64,000 nt of DNA from an uncultured Odoribacter sp. GTDB lineage: Bacteria > Bacteroidota > Bacteroidia > Bacteroidales > Marinifilaceae. The notes under the pieces were generated by a model. It searched no databases. It had not been told where the DNA came from and was given only the letters and a program-made list of their open reading frames with translations. The position numbers and the translations under genes are program-made. The stretch lies in contig UQTM01000006.1 of assembly GCA_900544025.1 (NCBI GenBank), positions 13,494 through 77,493 on the forward strand, written 5' to 3'. Shown here one piece after another: positions 25,040-34,052 of this stretch (positions are counted from its first letter, which is position 1; the number at the start of each line of letters is the position of its first letter).

Positions 25040-26317
25040 ATGACGCTGAATCGTTCCATAGCCCCTGATATAGCCCCCTTATCCGTCCCGGCCCTGTTGC
25101 CGTATTCCCGCACTTCTCTGCCTAACGGAATCGAAATAATATACATTCACGACCCCGCACAGGAAGTTTTCAAAATAGACGTACAATTCGAAGCCGGAAT
25201 ATACTATCAGCCGCAACCTCTGATCTCCTCCACGACGGTCAATATGCTGAACGAAGGAACCACCCGGCACGATGCGGAAGCCATTGCCGAAATATTCGAC
25301 TATTACGGAGCTTACGTGGACTACAACTGCGGATTGAACAAAGTGGAGCTGAGCCTCATCTCCCTGAATAAATATGCCGCAGAAACCATTGCCATGCTGG
25401 CGGAAATGATCGCCGACAGCGTTGTGCCGGAAAAGGAACTGGAAATATTCCTCAGAAACAAACGGCAGGAATTCTTAGTGGGACTGGAAAAAACAGCTTA
25501 TCTCGCCCGGAAAGAATTTTCCAAACTGCTGTTCGGGGAACGGCATCCCTATGCCAACCTGATTTCAGAAAAAGATTATAGCCGTGTCACGGCTTCTTCA
25601 GTGCGGGACTTCTATCACCGGTACATCAATGCCCATAACTGCCGGATCATGGTATGCGGCAATGTCAGCGAGGAAGTATTGTCCCTGCTCGAAACCCATT
25701 TCTCCCGCTTACAGGCTCCCGGAACACCTCCCCCCGCTGTCTCCCATTCATTCTCTCCCGCTCCGGCCGGACGCTATAAGGTGGTGAAAGAAAACGCCGT
25801 ACAGGCAAGCCTCCGGATGGGTAAAAAAGGAGTCAGGATCACCGAGGCGGATTATGCCGGATTCCAATTGCTCAACACCGTATTAGGCGGTTATTTCGGT
25901 TCCCGGCTGATGTCGAACATCCGGGAAGAAAAAGGCTACACCTACGGCATACAATCTTTCAACGTTTCCATACCGGAAGGCAGCTATTGGTGTATCGCCG
26001 CCGACGTAAACAGCGACTACACCGAAGCCACGATCGACGAAACCCTGAAAGAGATCGGAAAATTGCAAACGGAACCGATCCCGGAAGACGAACTGACTTT
26101 AGTGAAAAATTACTTCCACGGCGATTTATTACGCGAAATCGACGGAGTTTTTTCGCAATCGGACGCTTTAAAGCATAAACTCAACTATGGGCTTACAAAC
26201 GAGATTTATCTTTCGATCATCGACAAAATAAAACATTGCCGGGCAGAAGATTTATTGGAATTAGCCCAAAAATACTGGAACCCGGACGACATGTATATCG
26301 TAACTGCCGGAAAATAA
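25040..26317 (+). CDS. M16 family protein, non-catalytic partner
   Basis: 425 residues of the M16 fold. At the position of HxxEH it reads STTVNMLNEGTTRHDAEAIA, so the zinc ligands are missing. The C-terminal signature typical of inactive/beta subunits is present: NIREEKGYTYGIQSFNVS and the R/Y pair that binds substrate in the partner's cleft. It follows the active subunit by 35 bases. Expected to dimerise with it to make a closed chamber peptidase. Confidence 0.9.
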   Translation: MTLNRSIAPDIAPLSVPALLPYSRTSLPNGIEIIYIHDPAQEVFKIDVQFEAGIYYQPQPLISSTTVNMLNEGTTRHDAEAIAEIFDYYGAYVDYNCGLNKVELSLISLNKYAAETIAMLAEMIADSVVPEKELEIFLRNKRQEFLVGLEKTAYLARKEFSKLLFGERHPYANLISEKDYSRVTASSVRDFYHRYINAHNCRIMVCGNVSEEVLSLLETHFSRLQAPGTPPPAVSHSFSPAPAGRYKVVKENAVQASLRMGKKGVRITEADYAGFQLLNTVLGGYFGSRLMSNIREEKGYTYGIQSFNVSIPEGSYWCIAADVNSDYTEATIDETLKEIGKLQTEPIPEDELTLVKNYFHGDLLREIDGVFSQSDALKHKLNYGLTNEIYLSIIDKIKHCRAEDLLELAQKYWNPDDMYIVTAGK

Positions 26318-26367
26318 AACTGGTATATTTTTTGTAACAGTTTTAGAAACGACAAAATCTAAAAACG

Positions 26368-26907
26368 ATGAAAACACAGGCAATCATTCTAATGGCTTTT
26401 ATGCTTCTCCTTACCGGAGGGCTGCAGGCACAACGGAAAAATAAGGCAGAACAGGATGCCAAAATTGAACAACAGTTCAAAGACCTGAAAACGCTGATCC
26501 GGGCAAACCGTTTTCAGGTGACGATCGACCGGGTTTATCCCCTGAACGGAGCCGATCTCACCCGTTTCAATCCGGAAGGCACGATCACCGTCGCCGACAG
26601 CACGGCTAAAGGAAAACTCCCCTATTTCGGAAGAGCTTATTCCCTGCCTTACGGCGAAGGGGGCGGAATCGAATTCGACAACACGATAAAAGCATTACAG
26701 GTAAAAACCATCGAAAAGAAAAGGAAAAGCTCGGTACTCTATCAATTTAACGTTGCCGGACAAAACGACGTTTACCGGATTACGATCGAAGCCTTTCCCG
26801 GCGGCTCCTGCTCGGTAAGCATAAACAGCAACAACCGCAGAAACATTTCCTATTCCGGAAAAATAGAAAACCTGCCGGATCCGGCAAACTCAACAGACAA
26901 AAAATAA
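26368..26907 (+). CDS. DUF4251-family exported protein
   Basis: 179 residues; signal peptide IILMAFMLLLTGGLQAQ. Mature part: a short helix (QDAKIEQQFKDLKTLIRANR), then beta strands with VTIDRVYPLNGADLTRFNPEG, PYFGRAYSLPYGEGGGIEF and FPGGSCSVSINSNNR, the pattern of DUF4251, a Bacteroidota-restricted periplasmic family of unknown role. It is last in the M16 operon, 50 bases downstream. Confidence 0.82.
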   Translation: MKTQAIILMAFMLLLTGGLQAQRKNKAEQDAKIEQQFKDLKTLIRANRFQVTIDRVYPLNGADLTRFNPEGTITVADSTAKGKLPYFGRAYSLPYGEGGGIEFDNTIKALQVKTIEKKRKSSVLYQFNVAGQNDVYRITIEAFPGGSCSVSINSNNRRNISYSGKIENLPDPANSTDKK

Positions 26908-27103
26908 TGCCTTTACCGGATAAATAAGGAGAATCCCAAAAACATATCTCTAAACAACCAACGGCCCCCGGCAAACCGATGTTTTGCAGAGATTATTGGT
27001 AACGTATTTACATTATATCGGAAACCGGCAGAGTACAAACAAAATGCCGCGAAGAAAAAACATGCACATAAGCCCGCCGGGAAACCGGCGATAAAAACGA
27101 ACG

Positions 27104-27553
27104 ATGATCACTATCAGGGAATACGAGCCAACCGATAAGAGCGCAGTAATAAATTTAATCAGGTTAAATACGCCCCGATACTTTGCCCCGGAGGAAGAAG
27201 CAGACCTAAGCAGGTATCTGGACAGCGAAAGAGAGCTCTATTATGTCCTGCTTTTTAACGAAAAGATTGTAGGTTGCGGCGGAATAAACTTTGCAGACCA
27301 TAAGACGACAGGAAGAATCAGCTGGGACATCTTCCATCCGCAATACCAAGGTAAATCCTTAGGAACACAATTACTTAAATATAGAATCGGAAAACTTAAG
27401 TCTTTCGGCGGTATTCAAAAGATAACTGTCAGAACTTCACAGGTAGCTTACAAATTTTATGAGAAACAAGGATTTGAACTGATTGAAATAAAAAAAGATT
27501 ACTGGGCTAAGGGATTCGACATGTATCGTATGGAATATAAAGCCCTGGACTAA
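27104..27553 (+). CDS. GNAT-family N-acetyltransferase
   Basis: 149 residues with the GNAT fold order: N-terminal ITIREYEPTDKSAVINLIR, a beta4-beta5 region LLFNEKIVGCGGINF, the acetyl-CoA motif A variant HPQYQGKSLGTQLLKY (Q-x-x-G-x-G/A type), and YKFYEKQGFELIEIKKDYW at the C-terminus. Acceptor unknown. It stands alone about 200 bases after DUF4251. The A/T-richer codon use than its neighbours hints at possible horizontal origin. Confidence 0.88.
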   Translation: MITIREYEPTDKSAVINLIRLNTPRYFAPEEEADLSRYLDSERELYYVLLFNEKIVGCGGINFADHKTTGRISWDIFHPQYQGKSLGTQLLKYRIGKLKSFGGIQKITVRTSQVAYKFYEKQGFELIEIKKDYWAKGFDMYRMEYKALD

Positions 27554-27688
27554 TTCCAGCACCCCCGGATCAGAACAACCCGCCGGATACTCCCCTTAGC
27601 ACTTAAACCTCCGGCTTCCGTCGGTCTTCCTTCTATCCCGCATTTTCACCTCTGTGGACAGTTCCGGGGCAGCGGCGGCTACCGACGG

Positions 27689-30610
27689 TCAATATCCGAA
27701 AATATCTTCCGTCTTCAGCCGGATTATCGTTCCATATTTCGACAGCGCTTTCATATCCAGTTCTTTTTCGTCCCCTAAAACACAATATACATATTTTCGT
27801 CCCTTTACCCACTTTTCCTGAAAAGCTTTCACATCGTCGAGCGTCAATTTCTGTACCCCCTCGAACAACGCCCGGTTCCGGTCTTCCGTCAGTCCCAAAT
27901 CTTCCAGGGCGACATAACTCCACAGCACATCGGCTTTCGTCGTTCGCGTCGTACGGATACGGGTAAGCAAAGCCTCTTTCGCTAACTGGAAAGCATTTTC
28001 CGATAAGGGCATATCATTGATAATCTGATCGAAAGCAGCGAGAGCATCCTTTACCTTATCGTTTTGCGTGGCGATAAACGTGGTAAAGAGATAAGGCCTG
28101 TTCCATTTCGACGGTTCGTTCAGCCCGGCATCGGCATCATAAGCCAATCCCCTGACCTCACGCATTTCCTGAAAAACGATAGAATTCATCCCACCCCCGA
28201 AATATTCATTATAAAGCGCAATAACCGGATCAAACGTCACATCGAACTTTTCTCCCCGGTTAGAAACAGCCGTCATATAAATCTGCCGGGCATCATACGG
28301 GGCAAGCAACACCTTGTTTTCCGGAGTTTCCGCATACTGGAAAGCAGCCTTCTTCACAACAGGTGTCAGTTTCTCCGGCGTACGATGCAAAGCATTTACC
28401 TCTGTTATCACCTGTTTCAGGGAAGCCGGACCGTAATACATCACCCGGTGTTCATAGCTGTTCAGTTTACGCAAACGTCCCAGCAAATCTTCCGGCTGCA
28501 ATTCGTCCAACTCGGAATCCGACAACACGGCGGTAGCAGGCGAATAAGGGCCATACAAACCGTATTGCCTCAAACGGCTGAAATTAGCCCCCTGATTACT
28601 TTTGGCATCGACACGCGCTTTACGGATATCCCCTTTCATATTTTCCAAAACCTCGGCATTCGGCTGGGCATCCGCCAGCAACGACTCGAACAGCTCCATC
28701 GCCTTTACCCGGTTTTCTTCCAACCCGGTCAATCCGACAGAAACCCGGTCCTCTCCGGCTCTGATCCAATAATTGCAAGCCAAACGGTAAAACTCCCGGC
28801 GGAGCTGCTCGGCATCCATTTGATCCGTACCCAAATACTTAATATACCGGGCAGCCGTTCCCAGGACTTTATCGTTATTTCTGCCTATCTCGAACACATA
28901 AGTCAGGGTGAACAGCCCATTCGTATTATTATACTTGTACAGCACCGGAATATCCGCCTTTGCCATCCCTTTCTCCATATCCTTACTATAATCCACAAAG
29001 ACAGGCTCTATCGGTTTCACCCGGTTGCTCTGCACCTCTTTCAAAAAACGGCTCGAAGTGTCCCGGTTCGTAAAAATCGGAGTGATTTCAGGCTTATCGA
29101 TTTTCTTTTCATTCGGGTCTTTTCCCTGCCGCTTATAAACAACGGCATAATTATCGTTTTTCAGATTCGCGTTAGCAAAATCCACAATTTGCTGCTTGGT
29201 GATCTTGCTCAGCCTTCCGATTCCTTCCACTTCATCTTTCCAGGAAGAGCCGTTGATGAACGACTCCGCCAGCCAATCGGCCCGTGCCTCATTACTTTCC
29301 AGCTTTGCCTGTAAACCGAGCTTAAAATTATTGACAGCAGCCTCCAGCAAATTTTCATCGAAATCCCCTCTTTTCAATTTATCGACTTCACCCAGCAAAA
29401 TGTCTCTTGCTTCCTCCAAGCTCTGGCCTTCTTTGGGATTTGCCGCCATTAAAAGAAAACTGTAATCTGCCATAAGTCCGGCATAAACCCCGGCCTCCAG
29501 CAAACGCTGCTGCTGGCTCACATTCAAATCGATCAATCCGGCCGTTCCGTTACAAAGCACCTGCTCCGTCAATTGCAACAATTCCGATTCACGACTCGCC
29601 GCTCCGGGAAAACGCCACCCGATCAGGATCTGTTCAGCCTCCACTCCTAAAACCTCTTCTACAACCGGAGCCGTTATCGGCTTCTCCGGCTCGAACTGCA
29701 ACTTCGGTAATTCCGGGTTCGGCTGCAATCTGCCGAAATACTTATCCAAAATCACGATCACCGAATCCGGATTCAGGTCTCCGGACATACAAATCGCCAT
29801 GTTGTTAGGCACATACCATTGCTTATAATAATTTTTTATATTGGTGATCGAAGGATTTTTTAAATGTTCCTGCGATCCCAACACCGTTTGTGTACCGTAA
29901 GGATGGTGCGGAAACAAGGCTGCCATCAACCGTTCGAGGGCTTTGTTGCCATCCTGCGTCAGCGACATATTCTTTTCTTCATATACCGCTTCCAGCTCCG
30001 TATGAAATCCCCGGATCACCGCATTCTCAAAACGCTCGGCCTGTATCTTCGCCCAATTATCCACTTCATTCGAAGGAATATTCTCCACATATACCGTCAT
30101 ATCCTCCCCCGTATATGCATTCGATTCGTCCGAACCGATTGCAGCCATCAGCTTATCGTACTCGTTCGGAATAGCCAGCCTGGAAGCTTCATAGGATATA
30201 CTGTCGATTTTATGATAAAGGGCAGCGCGCTCAGCCTCTCCGGTGGTTTTCCGATACACTTCGAACAATCGTTCAATTTCATCGAGCATCGGTTTTTCCT
30301 GCTCGTAATTCTGAGTTCCGAACTTATCCGTCCCCTTAAACATCAGATGTTCGAAATAATGCGCCAATCCGGTAGTCTCCGCCGGATCGTTCTTACCTCC
30401 CACCTTCACCGCGATATTGGCCTGTATCTTCGGTTCTTCGGGATTCACGGTCAGATACACCTTTAATCCGTTGTGCAGGGTATATATCCTCGTTTTCATC
30501 GGATCGCCCTGCACATACTTATATTTATAAGCAGACTGATCGGAGCAGGCCACAACCAGCACCGTCAGAAATACCGACAACAAAATTCTAAACATTTTTA
30601 TCATAATCAT
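27689..30610 (-). CDS. Large M16 (insulinase-type) metallopeptidase lipoprotein
   Basis: The start is taken at ATG 30610 (MIMIKMFRILLSVFL), giving ~973 residues; ATGs at 30604 and 30595 are alternatives. The leader ends in VVAC (Cys22), so it is a lipoprotein. The four-domain pitrilysin layout is visible: zinc motif HYFEHLMFKGTDKFGT (His84, Glu87, His88) in domain 1, and an ALYNEYFGGGMNSIVFQEMRE/GLAYDA signature in the C-terminal half. Probably a periplasmic or outer-membrane peptidase degrading peptides. Convergent with the GNAT gene and divergent from the orphan unit at 30837. Confidence 0.9.
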   Translation of the reverse strand: MIMIKMFRILLSVFLTVLVVACSDQSAYKYKYVQGDPMKTRIYTLHNGLKVYLTVNPEEPKIQANIAVKVGGKNDPAETTGLAHYFEHLMFKGTDKFGTQNYEQEKPMLDEIERLFEVYRKTTGEAERAALYHKIDSISYEASRLAIPNEYDKLMAAIGSDESNAYTGEDMTVYVENIPSNEVDNWAKIQAERFENAVIRGFHTELEAVYEEKNMSLTQDGNKALERLMAALFPHHPYGTQTVLGSQEHLKNPSITNIKNYYKQWYVPNNMAICMSGDLNPDSVIVILDKYFGRLQPNPELPKLQFEPEKPITAPVVEEVLGVEAEQILIGWRFPGAASRESELLQLTEQVLCNGTAGLIDLNVSQQQRLLEAGVYAGLMADYSFLLMAANPKEGQSLEEARDILLGEVDKLKRGDFDENLLEAAVNNFKLGLQAKLESNEARADWLAESFINGSSWKDEVEGIGRLSKITKQQIVDFANANLKNDNYAVVYKRQGKDPNEKKIDKPEITPIFTNRDTSSRFLKEVQSNRVKPIEPVFVDYSKDMEKGMAKADIPVLYKYNNTNGLFTLTYVFEIGRNNDKVLGTAARYIKYLGTDQMDAEQLRREFYRLACNYWIRAGEDRVSVGLTGLEENRVKAMELFESLLADAQPNAEVLENMKGDIRKARVDAKSNQGANFSRLRQYGLYGPYSPATAVLSDSELDELQPEDLLGRLRKLNSYEHRVMYYGPASLKQVITEVNALHRTPEKLTPVVKKAAFQYAETPENKVLLAPYDARQIYMTAVSNRGEKFDVTFDPVIALYNEYFGGGMNSIVFQEMREVRGLAYDADAGLNEPSKWNRPYLFTTFIATQNDKVKDALAAFDQIINDMPLSENAFQLAKEALLTRIRTTRTTKADVLWSYVALEDLGLTEDRNRALFEGVQKLTLDDVKAFQEKWVKGRKYVYCVLGDEKELDMKALSKYGTIIRLKTEDIFGY

Positions 30611-30835
30611 CAATATATATACTCTCTGTATTACCCGGCCAAAAAAGCACAAGGCTGTCAAAATTAATTAAAATACAACAAAAGCAGGAAAAGGCAATGC
30701 AAATAATTCCATTCTTCTATCGATTTCTATATATAAAAGTACGTCGGATACACCGCCCGAAAAGTTACAATCACAGCGATTCTTTTATCATTTAAAAATA
30801 TTTTTATTTCAAAATTGAAATTTTATCCAATAAAG

Positions 30836-30866
30836 TTGGATTTTATCAAAATATACATTATTTTTA
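30836..30866 (+). promoter_or_regulatory. Candidate promoter of an orphan small transcript
   Basis: TTG at 30836-30838, 20 bases, TATTTTTA at 30859-30866 (one mismatch to TAnnTTTG). About 110 bases downstream is a strong terminator, with only a 30-codon ORF between. Confidence 0.4.
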
Positions 30867-30880
30867 CATCGTCATTTAGA

Positions 30881-30973
30881 ATGAACAAGTTCATCACCAT
30901 AAACAAAATTGAATTAGAAAAAAATTCCAAGATAAAAATTAAGTGTTGGCAATCTCCCGTGAATAGGATTTGA
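30881..30973 (+). CDS. Candidate 30-codon small protein or small RNA
   Basis: ATG at 30881 to TGA at 30971-30973 reads MNKFITINKIELEKNSKIKI then KCWQSPVNRI. It is lysine-rich and basic. It is enclosed by a promoter-like element and a strong terminator (30979-31017), and does not run into panE, which has its own promoter. No recognisable family and no strong ribosome-binding site, though Bacteroidota seldom need one. It could equally be a noncoding RNA of about 140 bases. Confidence 0.35.
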   Translation: MNKFITINKIELEKNSKIKIKCWQSPVNRI

Positions 30974-30978
30974 GGGGA

Positions 30979-31017
30979 AGAGGCTACCGGATTTATTTTC
31001 GGTAGCCTCTGTTTTTA
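30979..31017 (+). terminator. Strong terminator upstream of panE
   Basis: AGAGGCTACCG (30979-30989) pairs with CGGTAGCCTCT (31000-31010), followed by GTTTTTA. No upstream plus-strand gene accounts for it except the small ORF at 30881. Confidence 0.85.
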
Positions 31018-31021
31018 TCCG

Positions 31022-31052
31022 TTTGAATTTTCCGGCAAAAATTGTATTTTTG
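31022..31052 (+). promoter_or_regulatory. Promoter of panE-gph
   Basis: TTTG at 31022-31025, 19 bases, TATTTTTG at 31045-31052: an exact consensus match, 20 bases before the panE start codon. Confidence 0.78.
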
Positions 31053-31072
31053 ATACCGATAGAAATAAAGAC

Positions 31073-31990
31073 ATGATAAAAATCGCATTTTCCGGTATCG
31101 GAGGGGTAGGCGGCTACTATGGCGGCATGCTCGCAGCACATTACCGAAATTCGGATACCGTGGGTATATACTTCATTTCCAGAGGTAAAAATCTGGAAGA
31201 GATCCGGCAAAACGGCTTACGAATCCAAACCAAAGACGCTGTCACCGAAGCCTGCCCGGCAATAGTAACCGACCGTCCGGCGGACATCGGTGTGGTGGAT
31301 TATTTGTTTTGTACCACCAAAAGCTACGATCTGGAAGCAAATATCGGGCAGCTTTCGCCCCTGATCGGCACACAGACTGTCGTCATCCCTCTATTGAACG
31401 GAGCCGATATCACCGAGCGTTTACGCCGCATTCTTCCGCACAACACGGTTTGGTATGGTTGTGTGTACATCGGGGCACGGCTTGCCGCACCGGGACTGGT
31501 CACCAAATTCACAGATCGAAGCCGCCTTTGGTTCGGCGATCCGGAAGGCGACCGCAACAGGCAACAGGCTTTGCTGCGACTTCTGACGGCTGCCGGGATA
31601 GACGCCCTCAACCCCGAAGATATCATCACCCGGATATGGCAAAAATTTTTCCTGATCTCCGTAGGAGCGACTCTCACGTCCTATTACAACCAAAGCATAG
31701 GCGAAATACTGCAACACCATCGTGAAGACTATCGTCTGCTGGGGGACGAACTGATGCAGGTAGCCCGGGCAAAAGGAATCGTTTTACCGGACGATATGGT
31801 GGAGAAAGTCGTGGCAGACCAGCAAAAAATGCCTTACGACGCAACGACCTCCATGCACACGGATTTCAGGAACGGGAAACAAACGGAACTCGATACGCTC
31901 ACCGGATATGTGGTGCGTGCCGGACAAGAATACGGCATTCCCACTCCGGCTTACCACAAAATGTATGAAAAATTAAAACAACGCTCATGA
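31073..31990 (+). CDS. panE: 2-dehydropantoate 2-reductase (ketopantoate reductase family)
   Basis: 305 residues. N-terminal Rossmann fold with IAFSGIGGVGGYYGGMLA (glycine-rich NADPH motif), then CTTKSYDL and VVIPLLNGADITERLR. The C-terminal helical domain includes RIWQKFFLISVGATLTSYYNQ (conserved lysine and catalytic-region residues) and DFRNGKQTELDTLTGYVVR. It reduces ketopantoate to pantoate in CoA synthesis. Other ApbA/PanE-family reductases are possible, since no panB or panC is adjacent. It overlaps the downstream phosphatase start by 4 bases (ATGA), so the two are translationally coupled. Confidence 0.85.
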   Translation: MIKIAFSGIGGVGGYYGGMLAAHYRNSDTVGIYFISRGKNLEEIRQNGLRIQTKDAVTEACPAIVTDRPADIGVVDYLFCTTKSYDLEANIGQLSPLIGTQTVVIPLLNGADITERLRRILPHNTVWYGCVYIGARLAAPGLVTKFTDRSRLWFGDPEGDRNRQQALLRLLTAAGIDALNPEDIITRIWQKFFLISVGATLTSYYNQSIGEILQHHREDYRLLGDELMQVARAKGIVLPDDMVEKVVADQQKMPYDATTSMHTDFRNGKQTELDTLTGYVVRAGQEYGIPTPAYHKMYEKLKQRS

Positions 31991-32643
31991 CCCGCTTAGT
32001 TATTTTCGACCTCGACGGTACATTGCTCGATACGATCGACGATCTCGCGATCAGCACCAATTATGCACTTCGCCAATTCGGATTCCCGGAGCATGCCCTC
32101 TCGGAATATCCGTATTTTGTGGGTAACGGTATCACGAAACTCATTGAACGGGCTCTGCCCCAGGACCGGCGGGACGAAGCCACGATAAACCGGATAAAAC
32201 AAGAATTTGTGAAATATTACCAGCAGCACAAAACCGACCGGACTCGTCCTTACCAGGGGATTCCGTCGGTGCTGGAAGTACTTAACGAAAAAGGGATTCT
32301 GCTGGCCGTCGCTTCCAACAAATATCATCAGGGAACCGATGAACTGGTCCGCCATTATTTCGGCTCATCGCTGTTCAAAGTAATAGCCGGGCAAAAAGAA
32401 GGGATTCCGGTAAAACCCGATCCCGCTGTGATTCGGTATATTTTATCGCAAACAGGCGTATCCAACACCGAAACCCTTTATGTCGGCGATTCCGGGGTAG
32501 ATATGCAAACGGCAATCCATAGCGGTGTCACTTCCATAGGTGTGACCTGGGGCTTCCGCCCCCGCCGGGAACTGGAAGAAAACGGAGCCAACCACATCGC
32601 CGAACGTCCGTACGATATATTGAATTTCATTCAAACACGTTAA
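31987..32643 (+). CDS. gph: HAD-superfamily phosphatase, phosphoglycolate phosphatase-like
   Basis: 218 residues. HAD motif I is FDLDGTLLDTIDDL, motif II is AVASNK, the lysine lies in PVKPDPAV, and motif IV is YVGDSGVDMQTA. A helical cap lies between residues ~15 and 85. The sequence fits subclass IA, Gph type, removing 2-phosphoglycolate or another small phosphate ester. Overlap with panE by 4 bases implies co-expression. Confidence 0.85.
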   Translation: MTRLVIFDLDGTLLDTIDDLAISTNYALRQFGFPEHALSEYPYFVGNGITKLIERALPQDRRDEATINRIKQEFVKYYQQHKTDRTRPYQGIPSVLEVLNEKGILLAVASNKYHQGTDELVRHYFGSSLFKVIAGQKEGIPVKPDPAVIRYILSQTGVSNTETLYVGDSGVDMQTAIHSGVTSIGVTWGFRPRRELEENGANHIAERPYDILNFIQTR

Positions 32644-32654
32644 TCCTTATTCCC

Positions 32655-33233
32655 ATGAAACTTTTTTTGCTGGCAACTGCCATACTCTTCTGTTCCTGCT
32701 TCACTTTCGGCCAGCAGGAAAACCGTTCCATACAAGGACAAAAACTCACCTTTTCGATAACCGATACCCTGATGGACGATGTACAACAACGGATATTATC
32801 CATTTACGCATCGGGAAAAGAAAAGCCGCTTTTCACAGCAAATTTGGAAAACATACAGAAAGAGTGTAACAGCGAAACGGTCATGATCGGCGATTACGAG
32901 GCGACGGACAGCACGCTCATATTATACCGCTATTGGGCAAAGGCAGGCTATGCCCCCTCTTTTCCTTATGGAGCCGGACAGCAAACCTATAAGATCGGCG
33001 CAAACGGACAACTGTCCCTGTCCGAGAACCTGTTATTTCTTGAATTCGAACAATCCGACGAAGAACTGTGGAAAAATTATCTCACAGGCATACCCAACGA
33101 GCATCTGCTAAAAGGGAAAGAAGGCGAGGCATTCATGGACAAAGTGCGTAACCGCCTGTTCGACGATTGGTATTCCCTGACCTCCGACTGGAACGAACGT
33201 TTCGGAAATAGCGGATTTGGATTTAAGAAATAA
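32655..33233 (+). CDS. Exported hypothetical protein
   Basis: 192 residues with a signal peptide (LFLLATAILFCSCFTFGQ). The Cys at FCSC is followed by Phe, so either SPI cleavage after FGQ or a lipobox is possible. The mature part has KLTFSITDTLMDDVQQRILSI, YRYWAKAGYAPSFPYGAGQQ and a Trp/Phe-rich C-terminus (SDWNERFGNSGFGFKK). I do not recognise the family. It follows gph by 11 bases, so probably ends the panE operon. It converges on the SOD gene with only 6 bases between stops. Confidence 0.7.
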   Translation: MKLFLLATAILFCSCFTFGQQENRSIQGQKLTFSITDTLMDDVQQRILSIYASGKEKPLFTANLENIQKECNSETVMIGDYEATDSTLILYRYWAKAGYAPSFPYGAGQQTYKIGANGQLSLSENLLFLEFEQSDEELWKNYLTGIPNEHLLKGKEGEAFMDKVRNRLFDDWYSLTSDWNERFGNSGFGFKK

Positions 33234-33239
33234 GCAATC

Positions 33240-33932
33240 TTATTTCCCGGTGGATTTATAACGACTTTCCACCTTCCCCCAATCGATAATGCTCCAAAGT
33301 TGTTTCAGGTGGTCGGCTCGCCGGTTCCGGTAATCCAGATAATAAGCATGTTCCCAGACATCCACTCCCAGCAGGGGTATATATCCTTTGGTCAGCGGAT
33401 TCCCCGCATTGCTCTCCGCCATAATCACCAGCCCGCCCTGCGGAGTTTGAGCCAGCCATGCCCAACCCGATCCGAAAATTCCGTTAGCCGCTTTTTCAAA
33501 CGCCTGCTTAAAAGCATCCGGCGATCCCCATTCCTTCTCTATCGCTTTCAATAAAGCCCCGGAAGGCTGCCGCTTCGCCCGGGAAGAAAATGTATTGAAA
33601 TAAATATCGTGATTCAGGGCCTGAGCGGCATTATTGAACACCGCCCCGGAAGAATAAGCGACAATATCGGGCAAAGAGGCCTGCTCGAACGGAGTGCCGG
33701 CAATCAGCCTGTTCAGGTTATCGATATATCCCTGAAAATGTTTACCATAATGCAAATTCATCGTTTCCGCCCCGATAACAGGAGCGAGCGCATCGGCCGG
33801 ATAGGGCATAGGCGGCAGTACAAACATCCCTTCGGCATTCCGTTTCACGGTCGTTTCTATCGTTTGGGCATTTGCGCTCCAAACCATTCCCAGCAATAAC
33901 AATCCGGCAAATAATATTTCTTTGTATTTCAT
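33240..33932 (-). CDS. sodB: Exported Fe/Mn superoxide dismutase
   Basis: 230 residues. A clear signal peptide (ILFAGLLLLGMVWSANAQ) precedes a complete Fe/Mn SOD. Metal ligands are visible in LHYGKHFQGYIDNLN, in ALNHDIYFNTF, and as Asp and His in DVWEHAYYLDYRNRR. Other family landmarks are GIFGSGWAWLAQ and the C-terminal W..I.W. Normal cytosolic SodB lacks the leader, so this copy should act in the periplasm or be secreted. Iron versus manganese cannot be decided. No cytosolic SOD occurs in the window. Confidence 0.92.
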   Translation of the reverse strand: MKYKEILFAGLLLLGMVWSANAQTIETTVKRNAEGMFVLPPMPYPADALAPVIGAETMNLHYGKHFQGYIDNLNRLIAGTPFEQASLPDIVAYSSGAVFNNAAQALNHDIYFNTFSSRAKRQPSGALLKAIEKEWGSPDAFKQAFEKAANGIFGSGWAWLAQTPQGGLVIMAESNAGNPLTKGYIPLLGVDVWEHAYYLDYRNRRADHLKQLWSIIDWGKVESRYKSTGK

Positions 33933-34052
33933 GATTTTTCTATTTTATGTTCTATCATGGGATACGAAAAATCCTGCCGGAAAGTTCCGGCCCGGCAAAC
34001 CTTCATCCCACCGTTGGCCCGCCCCTCCGTCTCCGGAATAAAAACAGTACCG

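Noticed and set aside
28064..29314. 416-codon plus-strand frame opposite the large M16 gene
   Set aside because: Antisense shadow of a gene with intact zinc motif and lipobox; no recognisable domain of its own.
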